12,657 bases of DNA from an uncultured Chitinophagaceae bacterium (lineage in GTDB: Bacteria; Bacteroidota; Bacteroidia; Chitinophagales; Chitinophagaceae), in the NCBI GenBank assembly GCA_934502905.1, contig CAKSVK010000106.1, positions 1 through 12,657 of the forward strand. The letters are read 5' to 3'. Shown here in pieces: positions 7,728-12,657 of this stretch. The notes beneath the pieces were generated by a model that was not told where the DNA came from, did no database searches, and saw nothing but the letters and a program-made list of their open reading frames with translations. The position numbers were made by a program, and so were the translations under genes. How positions within the stretch are numbered: the stretch's first letter is position 1; each line of letters starts with the position of its first letter.

Positions 7728-8249
7728 ATGAAAAGAGTAAGTGTATTAGGACTTGCCATCTTTTTCCTGGCATCCTGTAGCCAGCTCAAGTTGGAAAAGG
7801 AAGAAGCTGCATCAGTCATACGTGCTGCTAAGAATTACCCGAAAGTGTACGAGTATGAAATCAATATGACTGACCCTGCGAGTGCCAAAAAGCTATTGGA
7901 TGCAGGACTGGAGGGAGATGGATGGGTAACAGTTGATAAAACGCAAAAACTAAAAGATGCAGGACAACCTATTGTCCATTTTACGGAAAAGGTGAAGCCA
8001 TACCTCATTCGCATTGATGAAAAATACGATAATGTGCAGGTTGTGAAAGTAGCCGATACGGACTTGGAAGAAATTACCGGCATTCAGTTGCACGAGGATA
8101 AAAAGAGTGCAACGGTGGAATATACTGTTGCGTATAAAAATATTACACCCTTTGCCAAACTCATGAAGCGTGATCTTACCGAAAAACAAACACAACGTGC
8201 CAGTCTTTCCTATTTTGATACTGGCTGGAAACTGGATAAGCAGCGTTAA
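7728..8249 (+). CDS. Predicted lipoprotein of unknown function
   Basis: 173 residues from the ATG at 7728. An upstream TTG at 7701 is in frame, but the ATG gives a perfect lipoprotein signal peptide: MKR, then a hydrophobic core, then the lipobox LASC with the lipidated cysteine at residue 17. The residues after the cysteine (SQLKLEKEE) do not begin with the acidic signal that directs many Bacteroidota lipoproteins to the cell surface, so a periplasm-facing location is more likely. The mature part is highly charged and beta-rich in appearance, ending SLSYFDTGWKLDKQR, with a central segment VVKVADTDLEEITGIQLH. I do not recognise the family. It points away from the tra operon and shares the divergent control region with it, so a role tied to transfer (entry exclusion or envelope adaptation) is possible but unproven. 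The reading frame looks intact. Confidence 0.85.
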   Translation: MKRVSVLGLAIFFLASCSQLKLEKEEAASVIRAAKNYPKVYEYEINMTDPASAKKLLDAGLEGDGWVTVDKTQKLKDAGQPIVHFTEKVKPYLIRIDEKYDNVQVVKVADTDLEEITGIQLHEDKKSATVEYTVAYKNITPFAKLMKRDLTEKQTQRASLSYFDTGWKLDKQR

Positions 8250-8378
8250 GTACTATGAGCTAAGACTACTGTGTAATATAGATTCTTAAATCTAATCTTC
8301 AATGTTGGGTCCCGTTGTCTATTCAAACAAACCATGCATGGAGGTACGTTTTTTATTTTTTAGACATCCTTTACAATC

Positions 8379-9587
8379 TCAATATTCTTTTATTCTGTTA
8401 ATCATTTGTTGTAAGGTTTGTATCACTATTTCTTTATCCCGCTGTTCCGCCGCGTAGGACTTGCTTCTCATGCTATCGTAAGATATACTTTCTTGATAAG
8501 GCGTAGATAAGTATGGAACAATGGTCTTAAATACTGAATTAAGGCTTCGAGCCATAACGATTTTTAAATCATCCGCTGAGCGTAATAATAGTGCCATTTG
8601 ATCCACAGATAAAACACACAATAACTTCTGTGATTCATTTTTTGGAGATGCCGTTGTAACTTTTTGTTTTGCACTTCCGTTGATAGGCACAATAGTTAAA
8701 TGTAACTTCTTTTCGAGGTAGAATATTTCCTGCGTAAACCAGTTGCTCAATTCTGTTTTTAGATCGCCATATTGAGAATTCAGAATAACACCTGGTTTAC
8801 GATGCAATTGGTTAAACTGCTTGTAGTAAAACAACAGTCTTTCCAGCTTATCAGCAATATTTTCGTTTACATTGATCTTTTCAGCAAGTCTCTTTGTAAA
8901 ATGCCCCATGTACAACTTGCTGTTGAAATTCATGAAATTAAGTAGCTCGTCCATGCCGGTAAATACGCAAGTTTCGCATTGGGCAAGCTCTACCATCTCA
9001 AGCTCTTTGAGCAGGTCTTTTTGGTATAACAATTCCTGGAAAGTAACCGGAAAGTCTTCTTTAAGGCGATTTATAAAGCTATACAAGGTATTCAAAACAA
9101 TATCAGCAAGCTCGTTTTGGGAATCCCGGCTTAACAATTTGATTTTCAGCTTGTCCACCCTCTGTTTTAGTTCCTTCCGCGTTAAGGAAAGATAAGTTAC
9201 TGGAACTCGTTCATTTAAACTTAGATAAGCAAAAAAGCGTACTTCAATAAAGGAAAGCAATTCTTCGAGGCTCGAAACCAAGGTACTGTATAGCTCCTTA
9301 AGAGAGTTTCTGTTTAAACTTTGGGTTTTGTTGTGTTTCAGTACCTGATCCAAGAGACTGATTAGCGATGAATGTGACTGATTGACAAGCAATACAATTT
9401 GCTTTTCCTTTGTCAAGCCAAAAATCTGCTTTTTCAGAATGGTTAACACCTTCTCCTTCTCCTCGGTTATTTTAGACATAACCGTATGAATTTCATCATC
9501 TGAAAGGGCATTCAAATCGTTTTTCGCAGGATTAAGTGAAACAGTAATCAAAGAATCCAGCCATTCTAATATATATCGTCCGCACAT
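8379..9587 (-). CDS. Conserved helical protein of unknown function, mobile-element associated
   Basis: 402 residues from the ATG at 9587; the frame can be extended three codons to a TTG at 9596, but the ATG is the better start. It is predicted largely alpha-helical, with many leucine-rich amphipathic stretches, no signal peptide and no membrane segment, so it is cytoplasmic. A CETC motif at about residues 204-207 is the only obvious metal- or redox-like site. The C-terminal 80 residues (LCVLSVDQMALLLRS, then a segment ending QMINRIKEY) recall the C-terminal part of proteins carried by Bacteroidetes conjugative elements, some of them regulators such as RteC, but the match is by general pattern only. 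It is convergent with the lipoprotein gene and noticeably AT-rich (18 of 60 bases GC at 8821-8880) compared with the tra genes. The function is not assigned. Confidence 0.75.
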   Translation of the reverse strand: MCGRYILEWLDSLITVSLNPAKNDLNALSDDEIHTVMSKITEEKEKVLTILKKQIFGLTKEKQIVLLVNQSHSSLISLLDQVLKHNKTQSLNRNSLKELYSTLVSSLEELLSFIEVRFFAYLSLNERVPVTYLSLTRKELKQRVDKLKIKLLSRDSQNELADIVLNTLYSFINRLKEDFPVTFQELLYQKDLLKELEMVELAQCETCVFTGMDELLNFMNFNSKLYMGHFTKRLAEKINVNENIADKLERLLFYYKQFNQLHRKPGVILNSQYGDLKTELSNWFTQEIFYLEKKLHLTIVPINGSAKQKVTTASPKNESQKLLCVLSVDQMALLLRSADDLKIVMARSLNSVFKTIVPYLSTPYQESISYDSMRSKSYAAEQRDKEIVIQTLQQMINRIKEY

Positions 9588-9596
9588 AGCCTTCAA

Positions 9597-9985
9597 TTTG
9601 GGTAGAATGAATATTCATCACACCAAATTTCCCTATTTACCCATACCCAAAGAATACGCTATCTCTACTAATTCCATACGTAAAAAGTAGTATTTTTTAA
9701 GGCGTTTTGACGAATACCTATTGCAATTCAATCTTTTAGATGCTATCTTATGAAAGAATGCCTACCGTAGAAATCACGGGGACCAGGTCAGATGCGGGGT
9801 TAAAAGAATATTTTTTTAAACGTCTATTGTAAGTACCCCGTTCCTCAAACAGTTTTTGGATAGGAATTTTCCCCGTTTGACCTCCTCCCAATAATCGGAC
9901 ATCGCTAAGTTGGAAATTCGGGGCTGTTGACGGGCAATCGGAGACTGTCTGGCTGTTAAATATGAAAACGGACGGAGTGGGCCCA
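9597..9985. other. 389-bp intergenic region with a palindrome and a possible gene remnant
   Basis: This gap lies between the starts of two same-strand genes' opposite ends: upstream of the 402-codon gene and downstream of the hybrid kinase. The half nearest the 402-codon gene is AT-rich and presumably holds its promoter, though I could not find a clear TAnnTTTG box. The other half (about 9750-9985) is richer in GC, with five CGGGG/CCCCG blocks at 9777, 9795, 9836, 9871 and 9919, and carries a long ATG-less open frame described separately. No tRNA, att core or terminator could be supported. Confidence 0.5.
9607..9618. promoter_or_regulatory. 12-bp perfect palindrome upstream of the 402-codon gene
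   Basis: ATGAATATTCAT at 9607-9618 is a perfect palindrome located 20 bases upstream of the preferred ATG at 9587, within the expected promoter or 5' leader. It could be a dimeric repressor site, including autoregulation by the downstream protein. It is AT-rich and single-copy, so chance is a real alternative. Confidence 0.3.
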
Positions 9986-10002
9986 TTACTTATTAAGTTT
10001 AT
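9748..10002 (-). pseudogene. Possible remnant coding frame between kinase and 402-codon gene
   Basis: A frame of 84 codons without a stop runs from just inside the kinase 3' end to a TAA at 9748-9750. It has no ATG; the only alternative start noticed is a TTG followed by GGAGGAGGT, which gives LGGGQTGKIPIQKLFEERG. GGGQTGK resembles a P-loop but lacks the following S or T. Local base composition (30 of 60 GC at 9901-9960) differs sharply from the AT-rich genes on both sides, which suggests imported or formerly coding DNA. On the plus strand the same DNA shows shorter open pieces, such as one starting MPTVEITGTRSD, so the coding strand is uncertain. I recognise no family. It may be non-coding. 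Confidence 0.25.
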
Positions 10003-12193
10003 TCAGCATTTCAACCTTGTTTGAAACATTCAGTTTCTCAAAAACATTCTGAATGTGTTTGGTAACCGTCTTATCGGATATAAACAAGGTTTTTGCTATG
10101 GACTTATATGTTACCCCTTTAATTAACAGATTGGCTATTTCTACTTCCCGATTAGTAAGGTTGAATAACTTACAATTCTGTTCAAACTTAGAGGAAAGCT
10201 GCGTTTCTTCAGGTGAGGTGGCCTCCAGACTACTCAAATTTTTAAGAGTTGCTATAGAAGAGTTTATAATTGCTTTCTTTTGCCTACCAATGTTCCCAAG
10301 TACAGTTTCTATTTTTTGGCTTAATTCTTCAAATGAAAAAGGCTTGGGAATAAAATCAATAGCGCCTAAACGTAAACCTTTTATTTTATCAGTAGGAGTA
10401 GACTTTGCAGATAAAAATATTATTGGAATATGGTTAAGAGAGTTGTGTTCTGAAAATGCTTTAGCAAAAGCAAACCCATCCATTTTATCCATCATGATAT
10501 CTGAAAGAATTAAATCCGGCACAACAGGTAGGTCATGTAGTTTTTTCAATGCTTCTACTCCATTTAAAGAGCAGAAGATATTGTATTTTTCACTTAATTT
10601 TCTGGAAAGGAATTTCAACATTGCTTTATTATCCTCTACCAGCAATATAGACTGCCTATTGGGAAGATAAGGTGTATCAGTAATATCAAAATGTTCAATG
10701 CTATAAATGGGAGATTTTGTTTCTGATGAAGTAGCAACCAGAACATCATTTTCAGTCAGAGAATATCTATTCAAAGTTATACTGATTTTAGTCCCATTGG
10801 ATTTAGCAGGATTACTCTCAATATCAATTTGTCCGCCTAAGCTATCAACTACTTTTCTTACAATTGGTAGTCCAAGCCCCATACCTTGTAAGCCGGTTTT
10901 TTTATGATTGATTTGATAATATGGTTCAAATATTTTCTTTTGTAAATCTGGTGGTATACCGATGCCGGTATCTTTAACTGAAAAATGTACTTTATCACCA
11001 TGGGTCTTTAAGATTATTTCAATTTCCTCTCCACTCTTAGAAAATTTAATTGCATTTTCTATCAGGTTGTTTACTATTCTGTCAATAGCATTCGGATCTG
11101 CTTTTATGAAAACATTTTCTTCAATGTTTTTATGACATGAAATGATTTGTTTTTGGCAATAGTGTTCAAATAAGAGTAAGCTGCTTTTTATAATTTCACT
11201 AAAGTTTGATATTTGGTCATGATTATAGACATCAATGCCTTTCGTAAATCTTTCAATGTCAAATAAGCTGATTACATCTTTTGTGAGTTTATCTACGCCT
11301 CCTTTAATTATATCTAATTCTTCAACTGAACCATATTTATTTATATACTCTTCTAAATAATTATTTACCAGTGTAAGCGGTGTTTTCGTTTCATGAACCA
11401 GATTAATAAATGTGTTTGTCTTTTGTTCATTTATCCTTTCTAGTTCTTTTGTTCTTTTATCTACCTCATTTTGCAAATTGGTATTCCAATTTAAAAGACG
11501 CTGTTCAGATACCATTAATCTTTGATGTTCAATCCTCGTCTGTTTTATATGCCGTGATAATTGCAATGCCAAAAGAAGCAGAAACCCTGTATTAGTAATT
11601 GATGCTTCTACTACTTGCCCTAAGTGAAAATAATCTATAATAGGTAAGCCAACCCAAGGAGTTATGCTTAGAAAAAGCACAGCTACTTCTTCTTTTGATT
11701 CTTTGCTGGCAAGCATGTTTCCGTATTTAAATTTGATTGCTTTGACTAAAGTGTATATCACCCATAAAGCATACAGTACCGGAAGGATAAGCACATTTTG
11801 AGCTGTTGCCAAATTATTTGAGACGGCAAATACAAAGACGAAAATGATATATGGAATAATCAAAAATAAATACACGCCTTTGTATGCATGAAACTTCATC
11901 TTCTCCAAACCAAAAGCTTTGTAAACGTAATATGGAAAATAGCACGGCGTGATAAATCCTGTAGCGTAGGCAATAACATTTTGTATAAAGAATGAACCGC
12001 GTAAATTGGGATCAGGTAATAAGCCACCGGTAACGTTATAAGTTATCAGCAGGAAGATTAGGATAATGTTTAGAAAAGTTATTCTGTCATCTGGTCTGGC
12101 TAATTTATAGATCACCAGGTAGAAAAAGATAACTATTTCTATGCTCACAAAAATAAATGTGACGATGTGCATTTGTGTGCCAAAGACTAACAT
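9986..12193 (-). CDS. Hybrid sensor histidine kinase with receiver and LuxR-type output domain
   Basis: 735 residues. An N-terminal membrane sensor of about seven hydrophobic helices (residues 8-212) is followed by a short coiled coil (about 222-258). The kinase core has the phosphoacceptor H267 in HETKTP, N-box asparagine N380, G1 box DTGIGIP at 408-414, F box IFEPYYQ and G2 box GMGLGLP from 437. A receiver domain follows (acidic pair E520-D521, phosphoacceptor D565 in LILSDIMM, S595, K617 in PKP), then a LuxR/GerE helix-turn-helix (about 676-733: LTNREVEIANLLIKG, KTVTKHIQNVFEKL). All catalytic residues are present, so signal sensing, phosphorelay and DNA binding can occur in one membrane protein. 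The stimulus is unknown. The start is nine bases after the GNAT stop, suggesting an operon. Classical Bacteroides hybrid systems usually end in an AraC-type domain, so the LuxR output is a variant. Confidence 0.92.
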   Translation of the reverse strand: MLVFGTQMHIVTFIFVSIEIVIFFYLVIYKLARPDDRITFLNIILIFLLITYNVTGGLLPDPNLRGSFFIQNVIAYATGFITPCYFPYYVYKAFGLEKMKFHAYKGVYLFLIIPYIIFVFVFAVSNNLATAQNVLILPVLYALWVIYTLVKAIKFKYGNMLASKESKEEVAVLFLSITPWVGLPIIDYFHLGQVVEASITNTGFLLLLALQLSRHIKQTRIEHQRLMVSEQRLLNWNTNLQNEVDKRTKELERINEQKTNTFINLVHETKTPLTLVNNYLEEYINKYGSVEELDIIKGGVDKLTKDVISLFDIERFTKGIDVYNHDQISNFSEIIKSSLLLFEHYCQKQIISCHKNIEENVFIKADPNAIDRIVNNLIENAIKFSKSGEEIEIILKTHGDKVHFSVKDTGIGIPPDLQKKIFEPYYQINHKKTGLQGMGLGLPIVRKVVDSLGGQIDIESNPAKSNGTKISITLNRYSLTENDVLVATSSETKSPIYSIEHFDITDTPYLPNRQSILLVEDNKAMLKFLSRKLSEKYNIFCSLNGVEALKKLHDLPVVPDLILSDIMMDKMDGFAFAKAFSEHNSLNHIPIIFLSAKSTPTDKIKGLRLGAIDFIPKPFSFEELSQKIETVLGNIGRQKKAIINSSIATLKNLSSLEATSPEETQLSSKFEQNCKLFNLTNREVEIANLLIKGVTYKSIAKTLFISDKTVTKHIQNVFEKLNVSNKVEMLNKLNK

Positions 12194-12202
12194 TGGTCGC
12201 TA

Positions 12203-12657
12203 TTATTTACTCACCGTTCGCTTTAGGAAAAACAATTTGTAGCTTAGATCAAGTTCATGGTATATATCAAAGTCGAACTTCTTGTACCAGGGCAAATTTT
12301 TCAGTGTTGAGGTTTCCAGATAAATTGGCCTATCCTTATGTTCGCTATCCTTAATAATATCATTCAAAAGATTACTTCCAATTCCTTCATTCTGGTATTC
12401 AGGGTCAACACCTATAAACCACAAATAATATTTTAGCTCCTTTGGCTGTATTTTGTTGATCATGGCTTCCCTTGCAAGAGTTTTTTTGATATTCTTTAAG
12501 CCAACACTTGAAAGGATCAGTTTCACGTCCAACAATATGGATTTGAGGGTAGTCTTTTTTTTGTCGGGATATGTTACTAAGGCGCATGCCTTTTTATCAT
12601 CCGATAAAAACACATCTCCGAATAGGTAACAGACTTCAAAAGAGTAGTCTATTAAAG
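12203..12657 (-). CDS. GNAT-family N-acetyltransferase, 5' end beyond the window
   Basis: The frame is open to the window edge: upstream of a GTG at 12613 it still reads LIDYSFEVCYLFGDVFLSDD, so the true start lies outside and the GTG is internal. About 150 codons are visible. The acetyl-CoA binding motif A is clear: WFIGVDPEYQNEGIGSNLL, with the Q-x-x-G-x-G loop. It is followed by the motif-B-like strand IYLETSTLKNLPWYKKFDF, in which N..WYKKF is the usual hallmark of small-molecule or peptide acetyltransferases. The acceptor substrate cannot be deduced. It is the upstream gene of a probable two-gene unit with the hybrid kinase, and it shares that gene's AT-rich composition. Confidence 0.85.
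   Translation of the reverse strand, partial: LIDYSFEVCYLFGDVFLSDDKKACALVTYPDKKKTTLKSILLDVKLILSSVGLKNIKKTLAREAMINKIQPKELKYYLWFIGVDPEYQNEGIGSNLLNDIIKDSEHKDRPIYLETSTLKNLPWYKKFDFDIYHELDLSYKLFFLKRTVSK

Noticed and set aside
8279..8294. Hairpin TAGATT-CTTA-AATCTA after the lipoprotein gene
   Set aside because: A 6-bp AT-rich stem without a following T-run; too weak to call a terminator.
8332..8361. Palindrome CCATGCATGG followed by a T-rich tract in the convergent gap
   Set aside because: The palindrome cannot form a hairpin with a usable loop, and eight bases separate it from the T tract. It could be a site, but nothing else supports it.
9607..9690. 27-codon plus-strand frame starting inside the palindrome
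   Set aside because: Too short, no recognisable peptide and no support for translation.
9665..9698. CTACT/AGTAG inverted repeat around TACGTA, followed by a T-run
   Set aside because: A 5-bp stem with a 16-base loop is expected by chance in AT-rich DNA.
9795..9840. CGGGGT/ACCCCG inverted repeat with a 34-base loop
   Set aside because: Short arms in a region with many CGGGG blocks; it is better explained by the local composition or a coding remnant.

Overview
The window looks like part of a conjugative element of a Bacteroidota bacterium (Sphingobacteriia/Chitinophagia-like) plus its flank. The main evidence is a set of minus-strand genes that match Bacteroidetes-type conjugation proteins: a TraE-like DUF4134 protein, a TraF-like DUF4133 protein, a DUF1896 protein and a very large adenine-methylase/SNF2-helicase. 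Shine-Dalgarno-like sites are also absent, which is usual in this phylum. All family names come from recognising the sequences by eye; no database search was run.

Layout, read right to left along the minus strand of the transfer region: a membrane-anchored tra-associated protein (6998-7474), a 137-bp gap with a terminator-like or attenuator-like structure, traE (6522-6860), a DUF1896 gene (6081-6509), the methylase-helicase (505-6045), traF (155-484), and the 5' end of a further conserved gene (1-158) that overlaps traF by ATGA and runs off the window. The genes are tightly packed and probably form one operon. Its distinctive point is that the methylase-helicase pair sits between the pilin-like traE and the VirB3-like traF, which are normally neighbours in CTnDOT-type elements. 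A plausible combined role is building the mating channel while protecting or processing the incoming DNA.

A divergent plus-strand lipoprotein gene (7728-8249) starts about 250 bp from the first tra-side gene. The divergent gap carries three TTGTAC-centred repeats. Facing it is a 402-codon minus-strand gene of unknown function (8379-9587), possibly one of the regulator-like proteins carried by Bacteroidetes elements.

The 9597-9985 gap has a 12-bp palindrome near the start of that gene and a GC-richer 245-bp stretch that looks like a gene remnant. Beyond it the DNA is AT-rich and holds a two-gene unit: a GNAT acetyltransferase (truncated by the window end) and a 735-aa hybrid sensor kinase that fuses a multi-pass membrane sensor, kinase, receiver and LuxR-type DNA-binding domain in one chain. 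GC content falls from about 50% in a sampled methylase-helicase line to about 27% in a sampled kinase line, so the window may cross an element boundary near 8.3-10 kb. No tRNA, rRNA, CRISPR array, complete insertion sequence or convincing att site was seen.
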